The translations under genes were made by a program, and so were the position numbers. Positions 42,368-51,702 of a stretch of 64,000 bases of DNA are shown here, piece after piece. Origin of the DNA: JACRLW01 sp050181465 (GTDB taxonomy: Bacteria; Planctomycetota; UBA1135; UBA2386). Below the pieces are notes generated by a model. The model worked only from the letters and a program-made list of their open reading frames with translations, was not told the DNA's origin and ran no database searches. Every line of letters starts with the position of its first letter. The stretch's first letter is position 1. The stretch spans positions 1 to 64,000 of the forward strand of contig JBFXDD010000022.1 in assembly GCA_050181465.1 (NCBI GenBank), in the 5' to 3' direction.

Positions 42368-44332
42368 TCAGAGGGGAGCGATCTGATTGGAAAGGAATCG
42401 CGCCGCGATCGCTGGCGCATCCAGCCCGAGTTCGCGCAGGACTTCGTTGCGACCCGCGTGTTCGAGGAAGCGGTCAGGGACGGCCGCACACTCGATCTGC
42501 GCCCGCACCGGACCGTGCGCCGCGACACACTCCAGCACCGCGGATCCGAACCCACCGGGCAAGGCGTGATCTTCGAGGGTGAGCACCCGGTCCTGCCGAT
42601 TGCAGAGGGCGAGCACACCATCGGTGTCGAGCGGCTTCACGAAGCGAGCGTTCACCACCTCGATGGCGATGCCGTGTTTGGCGAGCAATTCGGCAGCCTC
42701 GAGGGCGGTCTGAACCATATGGCCGTACGCCAGGATCGCCCCGTCGCTGCCGCTGCGCAGGATCTCCAACTTGCCCAACTCGAGCGGTTGGCGCTCGCCG
42801 TGCCAGCCAGGTAGATCACCGATTCCCGGTGCACCGCCGCGCGCATAGCGGATGCCCACCGGGCGACCGAGTTCGACGGCAAAGTCGAGCATCTCGACGA
42901 GCTCCGGGCCGTCCTTCGGCGCCATGAGCACGATGTTCGGCAAGGTCCGCAGATAGGCGATGTCGAAGAGCCCGTTGTGCGTCATGCCGTCCTCACCCAC
43001 GACGCCCGCGCGATCCATCGCGAACACCACTGGGAGATTCTGGATCAGGACCTCTTGGAACACGATGTCGTAGGCGCGCTGCAGGAAGGTCGAGTAGATC
43101 GCAGCGACCGGGCGCAACCCCGCAGTCGCGAGACCGGAAGCGAACGCGACGCAATGTTGCTCTGCGATGCCGACATCGAAGAAACGATCGGGAAACTTCG
43201 CAGCGAAGTCCATGAGACCCGTGCCGTCCGGCATGGCGGCCGTCAGCGCAACCACTCGGGGATCGCGAGTCGCAGCCGCGTCGATCGCCTTCGCGAACCA
43301 GTTGGTCCACGGAACCGCGTTCCGCGTCGGCTTGGGCGCGACCGGCAGCACCACGCAAGGTTCCGTCTTGAGCTCGGTGCTCGACTTGACGTCCTTTTGG
43401 GCCTTCGCGTCTTTCGCGACCGGCTTCGCAGCGTGCGCGCGGTCGTACGCGGTCTCCGAGCCGGGCACGCCGTGCCCCTTCTTGGTGCGGACATGGAGGA
43501 GCACCGGGCCATCCAGGTCTTTCACCCGCTCGAGATAGTCGATGCACTGAAACACGTCGTGGCCGTCGATCGGGCCGAAGTACTGCAGCCCGAGCTCCTC
43601 GAAGATCTGGCCCGGCAACACCAGCTTGCGCACGTTGTCGATCGCGTGGTCGAGCTTCTCGTCGAGATCCTTCCCGATCAGCGGAATCGCCTGCAGCAAT
43701 TCGTGCATGCGGCGACGAGCCTGGTGATACATCGGGCCGCTGCGAACCCGGTCGAGGTAACGCGACAGCGCTCCGACGGTCTTGGCGATCGACCAGGAGT
43801 TGTCGTTGAGAATGATGAGCGTCCGCTCGCCGGACCGCGAACCGCCGAAGTTCAAGGCCTCGAACGCAACGCCGGCACCCATCGCAGCGTCGCCGACCAA
43901 CGCGATCGAGTAACGCTCCTGACCTAGCAAGCGGTCTCCGGCGGTGATGCCCATGGCAGCCGAGGCCGCGGTCCCGGCATGCCCCATCGTGTAGACGTCG
44001 AACTTCGACTCTCGTGGGTTCGTGAAGCCCGAGAGTCCATCTTTCTGACGCAGAGTGTGAAACCGGTCGCGCCGACCGGTCAGCAACTTGTGCGGATACA
44101 CCTGATGGCCGACGTCGAACACCAAGCGGTCGACGGCGAGGTCGAACACCCAGTGCAGCGCGATGGTCAGCTCGACCACCCCCATGCCGGAACCGAGGTG
44201 CCCCCCGGTGACGGTGACGGTGTCGAGGATCGTCTTGCGCAGCTCGGCGGCGAGTTCGGGGAGCTGCTCCTTCGACAGTCGCTTGAGATCGGCTGGAGAA
44301 TGGATGCGATCGAGCAGGGGTGTAGTCGACAT
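42368..44332 (-). CDS. dxs: 1-deoxy-D-xylulose-5-phosphate synthase
   Basis: A 654-aa transketolase-family enzyme. It has the Dxs N-terminus (LDRIHSPADLKRLS, then GGHLGSGMGVVELTIALH), DVGHQVYPHKLLTGR, LLHVRTKKGHG, and the pyrimidine-binding half (AEQHCVAFASGLA and YSTFLQRAYDIVFQE). The TPP motif begins GDAAMGAG where GDG is usual and is completed by NDN. It condenses pyruvate and glyceraldehyde 3-phosphate, the first step of the MEP pathway. The start is taken at ATG 44332; an in-frame TTG 6 nt upstream is possible. ispA lies upstream and nadK downstream. Confidence 0.95.
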   Translation of the reverse strand: MSTTPLLDRIHSPADLKRLSKEQLPELAAELRKTILDTVTVTGGHLGSGMGVVELTIALHWVFDLAVDRLVFDVGHQVYPHKLLTGRRDRFHTLRQKDGLSGFTNPRESKFDVYTMGHAGTAASAAMGITAGDRLLGQERYSIALVGDAAMGAGVAFEALNFGGSRSGERTLIILNDNSWSIAKTVGALSRYLDRVRSGPMYHQARRRMHELLQAIPLIGKDLDEKLDHAIDNVRKLVLPGQIFEELGLQYFGPIDGHDVFQCIDYLERVKDLDGPVLLHVRTKKGHGVPGSETAYDRAHAAKPVAKDAKAQKDVKSSTELKTEPCVVLPVAPKPTRNAVPWTNWFAKAIDAAATRDPRVVALTAAMPDGTGLMDFAAKFPDRFFDVGIAEQHCVAFASGLATAGLRPVAAIYSTFLQRAYDIVFQEVLIQNLPVVFAMDRAGVVGEDGMTHNGLFDIAYLRTLPNIVLMAPKDGPELVEMLDFAVELGRPVGIRYARGGAPGIGDLPGWHGERQPLELGKLEILRSGSDGAILAYGHMVQTALEAAELLAKHGIAIEVVNARFVKPLDTDGVLALCNRQDRVLTLEDHALPGGFGSAVLECVAAHGPVRAQIECAAVPDRFLEHAGRNEVLRELGLDAPAIAARFLSNQIAPL

Positions 44333-44453
44333 GCGCAAGGCCGTGCGTGCACGGAAGGTTCGACCGGGCGGAATGCGATCCGTCGAGAATACGGCGACCG
44401 AGACCGGCCCGCCGCGAGGCCGACGGATCGGCCCCCACCGTCACCCGCGCAAG

Positions 44454-45383
44454 TCAGCGCGTGCGCGCAACAGTCGAGAGCGCAAGATCTTCCAGCAGAG
44501 CGCGGTGGGTTTCCAGCGCGGGGCCGCCGATCCGGCGAGCGATCGTCTCGGCTTGGGCCACCGCCTCCGCCGCGAGCAGGTCCGCGGCTTTGCGCGCACC
44601 CGCAAGGCCGAGCAGCCCCGGGTAGGTGGCCTTGCCGCGCGCAGCGTCCTTGTTCGCCGCCTTGCCCAACTGCTCCGCCGACGCGGTGCAGTCGAGGAGG
44701 TCGTCGACGACCTGGAAGGCGCGACCGAGCGCTCGGCCGTAGGCAATCAAAGGCTCGAGAACGCCGCGATCGCCGTGCCCCGCAAAGAGGCCGACCTCGA
44801 AGCTGGCGACGATCAGGGCGCCGGTCTTGCGATCGTGGATCCACTCCAGACCGGCGAGGTCCACGGGACTTCCGGCATTCTCGGCTGCCAGATCCCCCAC
44901 CTGTCCGCCGACCATGCCGAGGCTTCCAGCCGCGCGAGCGAGAGCAAGGACGGCTTCACTGCCGCCTTCCGCGACGATCTCGAAGGCGAGGGTCAGCAGT
45001 GCGTCCCCGGCTAGCAGCGCATTGGCCTCACCGAAGACGACGTGGCAGGTCGGCCGACCACGGCGAAGGTCGTCGTCGTCCATGCAGGGCAGGTCGTCGT
45101 GCACCAGACTATAGGTGTGGAGCAACTCCAACGCCGCGGCGGGCCGAACCGCGGCGTCCGGATCGCCCCCGCTCACCTGTGCCGCGAGCACGGCGCACAT
45201 GGGGCGGAGGCGCTTGCCACCCGGAAACATCGCGTGACGCATCGCGCGGTGCAGGACCTCCGGCGGCGTCGTTGGACCTGGCAGAATCACTTCGAGCGCG
45301 GACTCGACGGCGGGTAGCCAACGCCGAGAGAACTCCGCGAACGGCGAACTCGCTTCGATCTTCGAGCCGGGGGTTTGCTTCAT
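44454..45383 (-). CDS. ispA: Short-chain polyprenyl diphosphate synthase (farnesyl/geranylgeranyl type)
   Basis: A 309-aa trans-prenyltransferase with GGKRLRPM (55-62), first aspartate-rich motif DDLPCMDDDD (D96 onward), GDALLTLAFE, KTGALIVASFE and the second aspartate-rich motif DDLLD, then KDAARGKATYPGLLG. Two extra residues in the first motif are typical of bacterial farnesyl diphosphate synthases. It makes C15 (or C20) diphosphates for undecaprenyl, quinone and hopanoid or carotenoid routes. Its ATG overlaps the stop of the upstream coiled-coil gene, and dxs follows after 121 bp. Confidence 0.93.
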   Translation of the reverse strand: MKQTPGSKIEASSPFAEFSRRWLPAVESALEVILPGPTTPPEVLHRAMRHAMFPGGKRLRPMCAVLAAQVSGGDPDAAVRPAAALELLHTYSLVHDDLPCMDDDDLRRGRPTCHVVFGEANALLAGDALLTLAFEIVAEGGSEAVLALARAAGSLGMVGGQVGDLAAENAGSPVDLAGLEWIHDRKTGALIVASFEVGLFAGHGDRGVLEPLIAYGRALGRAFQVVDDLLDCTASAEQLGKAANKDAARGKATYPGLLGLAGARKAADLLAAEAVAQAETIARRIGGPALETHRALLEDLALSTVARTR

Positions 45384-46564
45384 CGGTCGCGCGGCGTGGC
45401 GGGATCGCGCGGATCGTTCTTCGCCACATCGACGACCATGCCGAGCATGAGGTCGCGCGCCGCGGACGCTCGCAGCGCGGGTAGCAGGATCCGGTAGCCC
45501 GTGGCCGGAATCGTGGTGTCCCCGCCCGCCTTGCGCAACACACCATCTTCGAGCAGCAGTCGCGCGACGTTCGCCTCCGAATCGATCTCCACTGCCAGCC
45601 GGCGCACACTCAAGCTGCGTTGGAGAATGCCCTTTTGGTCGTAGCCGTGAAGGGAGATGTCCTGGAATCGGGCGTCGCGAAGGTCCGCGCAGCGACCCAC
45701 GTCCCATACCACCTCCGTGCCGGCGCGGGCCAACAGTTCCGCAAGTCGTGCCAACCAAGCGCGCAAGGTGGCGGGATCCACCGTCGGATCGGCGTTTCGC
45801 TCCGCGAGCACGGCCGGGTACTCGCCGACCACCTCGATCAGAGTCGGTAGCCGACGCTCCCAGTGTGGCCCATCGACTTCGTGCAGGACGACTCGATGCC
45901 CCTCCTCCGGGATCGCCGAGGCCACGCCGTCGAGCAACATCCGCCCGGCTTCGAAGACCAGTTCGAGTGTGCCCTGCGCGCGGTCGAGCCGAATGCCCAT
46001 TCGGTCGGCGAAGACAAAGGTCGCCGGTGCGTGCCGATCGAGCGCCGCCACGAACTCGACCGCCTGGAAACCGCGAGCATCCAGACCACCGGCTTCGATC
46101 AACCGCAGTCCGTGATGGCCGTCGTGAACCAGGCACTCCTCGAAGGCGACGACCGCACGGCGAACTGCCTCGGGCATCGGCTCACGGGCCTGTGAACGGC
46201 GAGTCTCGAACTCGGCACGCGCCGTCTCGAGTTCTGCTCGACGCTCCTCGACGGTCTTGGCCAAGGCGTCCGCACGGGCGATGGCCGCCGCGAGTTCGCT
46301 CTGAGTCGACAGCAAGCGCGCTTCGGAGACCTGATTGCGCTCGAGTTCGGCTGCCAGCAGGCGCCGTTGCTCCGCGGCGTCGGCGCGGGCCGCATCGAGT
46401 TCCTGCCGCTGCCGCTCCACCTGCTGCTGCGACTCGGCGTGCTCGGTTTGGAGGATCGCGTTGTGCGCAACCGCTCGCGCGGCCTCGCTGCGCCAGAAGT
46501 AGATCGCCGCGATCACGCCCACGAGCGCGAGCGCGACGACGACACCGCGCAGGAAGCCCATCAT
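45380..46564 (-). CDS. Membrane-anchored coiled-coil protein, unknown function
   Basis: A 394-aa protein with an N-terminal membrane anchor (about 5-25, LRGVVVALALVGVIAAIYF) and a long coiled coil (about 30-130, rich in Glu, Gln, Arg and Ala). The globular C-terminal part of about 250 residues has alternating strands and helices (RVVLHEVDGPHWERRLPTL). No family is recognised. Two adjacent ATGs (46564, 46561) are equally possible. The stop overlaps the ispA start (ATGA), so the pair is translationally coupled, which may reflect only operon packing. Confidence 0.75.
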   Translation of the reverse strand: MMGFLRGVVVALALVGVIAAIYFWRSEAARAVAHNAILQTEHAESQQQVERQRQELDAARADAAEQRRLLAAELERNQVSEARLLSTQSELAAAIARADALAKTVEERRAELETARAEFETRRSQAREPMPEAVRRAVVAFEECLVHDGHHGLRLIEAGGLDARGFQAVEFVAALDRHAPATFVFADRMGIRLDRAQGTLELVFEAGRMLLDGVASAIPEEGHRVVLHEVDGPHWERRLPTLIEVVGEYPAVLAERNADPTVDPATLRAWLARLAELLARAGTEVVWDVGRCADLRDARFQDISLHGYDQKGILQRSLSVRRLAVEIDSEANVARLLLEDGVLRKAGGDTTIPATGYRILLPALRASAARDLMLGMVVDVAKNDPRDPATPRDR

Positions 46565-46607
46565 GACGCGGTAGGACGGCGCGACGGCGCGCGACCTTCC
46601 GCCGGGC

Positions 46608-47426
46608 TCATCGCCAGGCCTTGGCGTCGTCCTTGAAGTCGTTCCACCACTTGCGCCATTCGACCGCGGTCCCGAAGGCCTGGCCGCTCATCACACCGAG
46701 CGTCCCGTTCCACGGATCACGGATGCGAGCGAGGGTTCGCTTTCGGGTCGCGACCACCGGGTCGCCGGTGTCCAAGTTGGCCTTCGAGTCGCCCTCGATC
46801 TTCTCGTAGTCGACCAACAAGCGCTTGAAGATGTCCTTGCGCTGCGCGAGCTTGAGTTCGTCGTAGTGGCGCAGCGCCTTGCCCGCCGCGGCCTTGATCC
46901 CGTCCTCGGGATCGTTGGTGGCCATGTCGATCAGGAACTCGATCTGCTTCTCGTCCTTGGTCTTGCCGAGGTTCTCGTAGAGATCCTCTTGGAAGCTCTG
47001 CCAGTCGCGCGACTTGAATGGATCGCGGCCGAGCAGTCCGAGGATGACCTTCGCCGCATCGGGGCCGCCGATCTTGCCGAGCGCGAACACCGCCCCGCGG
47101 TAGAGGCCGGGCTGATCGAGAGGCCGCTTCTTGCCGATTTGGAAGACCTTGGAGAGTCCACCGATCACCGCCGACTGATCCTTGGGGTGCATGTCGGCAT
47201 AGGCTTGTTGCAGCTCATCGATGATCCGGACCGCGTCGCCGTCCCGAGTGAACTTCGGCTCCGCAACCGCCTTGTGCAGCTCCTTGATCTTCTCCGCCAC
47301 CGCGGGGTCGGGCTTGGCGGGAGCCGGCTTCTCGTCGTCCTGAGCGCAGAGAGAACCAGGCATGAGCGTGGCGAGGCCGAGGAAGACGGCGAGCAGCCGT
47401 GGCTGCCGGCGAAGGTTCTGAGTCAT
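46608..47426 (-). CDS. Exported HEAT-like repeat protein
   Basis: A 272-aa protein with a signal peptide (about 1-28, LLAVFLGLATLMPGSLCAQ). A helical solenoid follows (GLYRGAVFALGKIGGPDAAKVILGLL and QIEFLIDMATNDPEDGIKAAAGKAL, each shortened where needed). The C-terminus ends VEWRKWWNDFKDDAKAW, a tail also seen in planctomycete HEAT proteins. It probably acts outside the cytoplasm as a scaffold. The ATG has GGAGCG upstream. It lies downstream of the TPR/HExxH lipoprotein gene on the same strand. Confidence 0.72.
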   Translation of the reverse strand: MTQNLRRQPRLLAVFLGLATLMPGSLCAQDDEKPAPAKPDPAVAEKIKELHKAVAEPKFTRDGDAVRIIDELQQAYADMHPKDQSAVIGGLSKVFQIGKKRPLDQPGLYRGAVFALGKIGGPDAAKVILGLLGRDPFKSRDWQSFQEDLYENLGKTKDEKQIEFLIDMATNDPEDGIKAAAGKALRHYDELKLAQRKDIFKRLLVDYEKIEGDSKANLDTGDPVVATRKRTLARIRDPWNGTLGVMSGQAFGTAVEWRKWWNDFKDDAKAWR

Positions 47427-47528
47427 GACGGGCGCTCCGGGGTGGAGGGGGCGGCGAAGTCGGTTCATCGGATCTGGAACGGACGCGAAGTGAGCCGGCC
47501 TTGCCAAGGGGATTGTCACCCCAACGGC

Positions 47529-49811
47529 TCAGCGCGGCCAGTGCTCCGCGACGATCACTCGAGCAAGGCCGGCGAGGCTGGCTGCGGGAATCAGGTGCCA
47601 ACGTGACACCGCACCCGCTCCGTCCAAGCCGGCACGAGTCGTCAAGTCATTCAAACGCCGTGCCAACTCTCGGAAACCTCGGGCGTGCGGCCCGCGACCG
47701 GCCTCGGGACGAAGGAACCCGGCGATATGGGCGAGGGCGAGTTCCGGATGACGGCAATACGCGAGCGACGCCGCCTCCGCGCGCCCCTCGAGCTCCGCCT
47801 GCACCGAATCGGCCTGAAAGCCGTTTCGCACCACCAGCGCAACCACCCGCCAGAGGTTGGATTCCGGCGGCAAGAACCGCACGGCGTCGAGCAAGTGCGC
47901 TCGCTCGTGCCAACGCACGAGATCGAAGACCGCGGACTCCAACACCCTGTCCTCCACCGGAGACAACGCGAGCAGCCGGGTTCCCACGTCCAGAGCAGCG
48001 AGCGGCTCGACGTCGGCCGGCAGAGGATCGCGCAACACGGCGTGGCCATCCTCGAGAGACCTCGTGCGCGCCTCGCGAAGGTCCAGACCCCAGTCGCGGA
48101 TCGCGTCGTAGTCGATCACGTAGTGATGGAGCAGCGCGACACCGGCGAGATCGCCGCCGAGCACGCCTTCCAGGGAATCGATCTGCCGATCCTCACCAAC
48201 CACCTCGTATGCGCGCGAACCGATCGGCAACGGCCCGCCGTCGTCGAGGTCGCGAACCGAGAGCATGGTGACGAGCAAGCCCTCCGGCGGTGCGCCGTCG
48301 CGCTGGCCGAGGATGAGATGCCGATTGAAGCGGCGGAGGTGAGCCGGCAGACCTGCACCGAAGGGATCCACCAATCGACCGACGAAGGGAACCGAGTACG
48401 TCGTCGGTTGGCCAACCACATCGCTGCCCAAAACGCGCAAGGACAGCTCGCGAACCTGCTCGAGGAACGCCGAGAGCGAGACCGTCTCGTTGGCGTAGCC
48501 GCGATACAGCATGCGGCGAAGCCCCGCTTCGAACGCGAGTTCCGCACGAGCCTGCGCGCGCACCGCCTCGAAGCGCGCAATCGCCACGGGATCGGCGTGT
48601 CGTGAGCGAGCGATGGTGGCGATTTGCGCCGCCTCCTCGAGCAGCCCCACGGCCATGAGGCGGTCCAAGAGCTGCGTCGCAGCTCCGGCGGTGCTGATGG
48701 GGTCCTGCGGCGGATCGACGGCCAATGCGCGCAGTGCGGTCCACGGACCGCGAATCTGATTGGACTCGTCCTCGATCACATCGACCGGGAGATCCGCGGC
48801 CAGACTGGACAGAAAGTCGCGCAGGTCACCGGCAGCGAGTGCGAGTCGACGCGCCTGGCGTCGCACGCTCGCAACCGGCCGCGCTTGCGCGAGTACCTCG
48901 CGCGCGTCGTGCACGCGACCGATCCGTTCGCACAGCCGGGCGAACAGGAGCCCGCCGCCGCCGGCCACGAACGCGTCGCGATGTTCGACTCGTTCTTCGA
49001 GGACGTCGAGCACCTGCCGCACTTGGTCTTCGCTGACGCCTTGGAGCACTCGCCGTTGCAACTGTTCGCGAACGTCGGGGTCGAAGGGACGATCTCGCAA
49101 CGCCGAGAGCAGCGGCGCCCAGGCCGCCCGCGGATCCCGACCGGCATGCCAAGTCGCCGCGAGCAAGTCGATGCGGCCTGACTCGACCGACCGTTCCCGC
49201 AACTTCGCGAGCAGGCTGTCGAGAGCCTCGCGACTGAGGCGGTGAAGGACTCCGGCGAGGCCACCCTGCACGATCTCGAAGCGAGCGGTCGCGTCGGCCA
49301 GCGCCAGGTAGGTCGAGAGCGATCGAACAGGGTCGTCCTGGCGCACGCTGTAGGCCAGGCCGAACCAGGCCCAGAACGACGTGGGCTCCTCCTGCAGCGC
49401 GCGCTCGAAGAGGGTGCGCTTCTCGTGGTCGTTCGGTTCGATACGGCCGCGGAGGTAGAGCGACTCGGCGTCGTGCCCCCATTCCGAGAGCCGACGATCG
49501 GCCTCGGCCCAGACCAGTCCGTGCCGACCACGACGTCGCAACACGTCCTGCCGCACGCGGTGGGCGTCGATCTGCCGCGGATCGAGCGCCAACGCGGCGT
49601 CGGCGCGCTCGAGTGCGGCCCGGTCGTCCCCGCGATCGATCAGGTCACGTGCGTGCATCGCGAGTCGATCGGCGTCCGTGGTGGCGGTCGGCGCACCGGT
49701 GAAGGCGTCCGCCTTGGGCACCGATCGCCCGAGCATGCATCCCGCGAGGAAGAACTGAGCGACGAAGAGCAGGAGCCCACCTCGGCGTGCGAGAGCATTG
49801 CGGATCACCAT
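47529..49811 (-). CDS. TPR lipoprotein with putative C-terminal zinc-protease site
   Basis: A 760-aa protein. The lipoprotein signal has lipobox FLAGC (cysteine about 25). TPR-type helices run from about 45 to 300 (ALERADAALALDPRQIDA, ALQEEPTSFWAWFGLAYS). A large unclassified region follows. Near the C-terminus is WHERAH (H635, E636, H639), followed about 35 residues later by EGRAEAASLAY, an HExxH plus downstream glutamate pattern like gluzincin metalloproteases. Catalysis is inferred, not shown. The start is fixed by the signal peptide. The gene diverges from another TPR lipoprotein gene over 31 bp. Confidence 0.75.
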   Translation of the reverse strand: MVIRNALARRGGLLLFVAQFFLAGCMLGRSVPKADAFTGAPTATTDADRLAMHARDLIDRGDDRAALERADAALALDPRQIDAHRVRQDVLRRRGRHGLVWAEADRRLSEWGHDAESLYLRGRIEPNDHEKRTLFERALQEEPTSFWAWFGLAYSVRQDDPVRSLSTYLALADATARFEIVQGGLAGVLHRLSREALDSLLAKLRERSVESGRIDLLAATWHAGRDPRAAWAPLLSALRDRPFDPDVREQLQRRVLQGVSEDQVRQVLDVLEERVEHRDAFVAGGGGLLFARLCERIGRVHDAREVLAQARPVASVRRQARRLALAAGDLRDFLSSLAADLPVDVIEDESNQIRGPWTALRALAVDPPQDPISTAGAATQLLDRLMAVGLLEEAAQIATIARSRHADPVAIARFEAVRAQARAELAFEAGLRRMLYRGYANETVSLSAFLEQVRELSLRVLGSDVVGQPTTYSVPFVGRLVDPFGAGLPAHLRRFNRHLILGQRDGAPPEGLLVTMLSVRDLDDGGPLPIGSRAYEVVGEDRQIDSLEGVLGGDLAGVALLHHYVIDYDAIRDWGLDLREARTRSLEDGHAVLRDPLPADVEPLAALDVGTRLLALSPVEDRVLESAVFDLVRWHERAHLLDAVRFLPPESNLWRVVALVVRNGFQADSVQAELEGRAEAASLAYCRHPELALAHIAGFLRPEAGRGPHARGFRELARRLNDLTTRAGLDGAGAVSRWHLIPAASLAGLARVIVAEHWPR

Positions 49812-49820
49812 GCAGGCGCG

Positions 49821-49832
49821 GGACTATAGTCC
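49821..49832. promoter_or_regulatory. Palindromic -10 element between divergent lipoprotein genes
   Basis: GGACTATAGTCC is a perfect palindrome that reads TATAGT (5 of 6 to the sigma-70 -10 box) on each strand. Its centre is 16 bp from the ATG at 49843 (+) and 16 bp from the ATG at 49811 (-). Start sites about 7 nt from each box would give leaders of about 5-6 nt. No good -35 is seen on either side; a palindromic operator is the alternative. Confidence 0.5.
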
Positions 49833-49842
49833 GGACCGAGCC

Positions 49843-51687
49843 ATGCACGTCTGTCGCTTTCGTCGCCCTTGGGACGCTCCGTCGTGCCCGCGCTCGCCGC
49901 TGATTCTGGTCGTCTTGCTGTTCGGCTTCGCCGCACCGGGTTGCCGCGCGCCCGGCGAGTCGACGGCACCGCAGCGCACCGCGGGCGACGTCACGGAGCG
50001 CGAGGTCGCGATCGTCACCTTGCTGCCCGCGGGAACGCGGATCGAGCTCTTACCGATCCGAAGTGTCGGCGAGCCCGGCGCGAGCGGAAAGCCGTCCAGC
50101 ACGGAAGCGATCGACGCCCTGCTTCGCGAAGCGCTCCGCCGCTCGACGCGCTTCGACATCGCCGCCGACGTCGAGCACGTGCCGTCCGCCTGGCGACTGT
50201 CGCCGGTCCTCGATCACGGCAGCGGCCAACTCGCGATCGCGCTGTCGGAGACCGCCAGGCCGAGCGCCACCCAGCCGCTCGCGGCGACCACGCGCGGGGG
50301 GCGGAGCATCGCCGTTTGGATCGACGATCTCGCGCGCACCGTGCGCCGTGCACTCGGCGAAGGCTGTCCTTTGGAACTTCCGCTCGCGCAGATCTACAGC
50401 GACGACCAGGACTCCGTGCTCGCCACCGAGCGCGCCTTCGATCGACTCGCCCGCGGTCGTCCCGCCGAAGCACCACCCTTGGTCGATCGAGCGCGAAGCG
50501 CCGACCCCGGCAACCCTCTCGCGTGGCTCGCCGACGCGACCGCACGACTCGCGCTCGGCGATGCCGAGCTCGCGGCCACGACCGCCGAGAAGGCGCTCGG
50601 CATGCTCGCTGGCAGACTTGCGCCGAATACACAGCATCGACTCGCCCGCGTGATGCTGCTCGCCCGCGCGTCCAGCCGCGACGCCGAGGCCGCGCGCCGA
50701 ATCGACGAGAACCTGCTCGAGCTCGCGACCACCTACGCGAACGAGCGGCCCCACGATCCGCACGGTCGCTACTCGCGTGCGCTCGCGCTGGCACACCTCG
50801 GACGGTTCGCCGACGCGGCCGGCGAGCTCGAGGTGCTCGCCCAGCGCTGGCCCCTCGTGCCGCAGGTCAGCTACTACCGCAGCCTCTGCCTGCTCGCGAC
50901 CGGCCAGCCGTCGCTCGCGCTCGACGCGCTGGACGTCGCGCTTCGCGTGCTGCCCGAGACGGCGACCCTCCTGCCGCGGTGCCTCGCGCTCTACGAAACC
51001 AAGGCCTCCGCCGAATTGGACGACCTGCTCGAGCGACTGTCGGAACGCCGCACACGCAACGGCGCCTTCGAACACGAGCTGCTTCGGATCCGGGCTGCAC
51101 TGGCGATCCTCGACGGTCGCGACGACGATGCGCGCGCGCACCTGCTGGCGGATCTCCAGTGGCTTCACGACCGGCCGACCTTACTCGAGTCGCGTGTGCA
51201 GGCTTTGGCCGACGACGGGGTCGCGCTCCTGCGCTTGAACGCGCACGCAGAACTCCTCACGCGGCTCGGCCACTTCCTTCAACTTCCGGTGCGGAACGGG
51301 ACCTTGTTGCCGACGCTCACCTGGCTGGGCGGCATGGCGGCAATCGCGGCCGCTGACCAAGACAGTGCGGAACTCGCGATCCGAACCCTTGCCGGGTCGC
51401 AGGAGGACGTGCTCGCGGCTCGACTGCGAGCTGCCGTGGCCCGCGCCGCCGGTCGCATCGACGCCGAGGCCACGCAATTGGCGCAGGCGCAGCTTCGCTC
51501 CAACGACGCCCTCGATCGCTTGGAGCTCGCCCGCGTGATGATGCTGCTCGGCCGCACGCAGGACGCGAACGTCTTGCGTTCCGATCTACGCGCATCGCTC
51601 CACCGCCACGACCTTCGGGCCGGAATCGTCCACCCGCTGCTCTCGCCGCGCTTGGCGATCGTCGCTCGTGAGCTGGGATCGCGGTGA
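49843..51687 (+). CDS. TPR-repeat lipoprotein
   Basis: A 614-aa protein with a basic N-terminus, hydrophobic core (PLILVVLLFGFAAPGC) and lipid cysteine about 34. Residues 60-175 form a beta/alpha domain. Tetratricopeptide-like helices then run to the end (LAWLADATARLALGDAELA, RALALAHLGRFADAAGELEV, SLCLLATGQPSLALDALDV). No enzyme motif is visible. It probably sits in the inner or outer membrane as a scaffold. ATG 49843 is preferred over one at 49810, which would overlap the divergent gene's start codon. The partner gene on the other strand is also a TPR lipoprotein. Confidence 0.75.
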   Translation: MHVCRFRRPWDAPSCPRSPLILVVLLFGFAAPGCRAPGESTAPQRTAGDVTEREVAIVTLLPAGTRIELLPIRSVGEPGASGKPSSTEAIDALLREALRRSTRFDIAADVEHVPSAWRLSPVLDHGSGQLAIALSETARPSATQPLAATTRGGRSIAVWIDDLARTVRRALGEGCPLELPLAQIYSDDQDSVLATERAFDRLARGRPAEAPPLVDRARSADPGNPLAWLADATARLALGDAELAATTAEKALGMLAGRLAPNTQHRLARVMLLARASSRDAEAARRIDENLLELATTYANERPHDPHGRYSRALALAHLGRFADAAGELEVLAQRWPLVPQVSYYRSLCLLATGQPSLALDALDVALRVLPETATLLPRCLALYETKASAELDDLLERLSERRTRNGAFEHELLRIRAALAILDGRDDDARAHLLADLQWLHDRPTLLESRVQALADDGVALLRLNAHAELLTRLGHFLQLPVRNGTLLPTLTWLGGMAAIAAADQDSAELAIRTLAGSQEDVLAARLRAAVARAAGRIDAEATQLAQAQLRSNDALDRLELARVMMLLGRTQDANVLRSDLRASLHRHDLRAGIVHPLLSPRLAIVARELGSR

Positions 51688-51702
51688 CTTGCCGCCCGAC
51701 GC

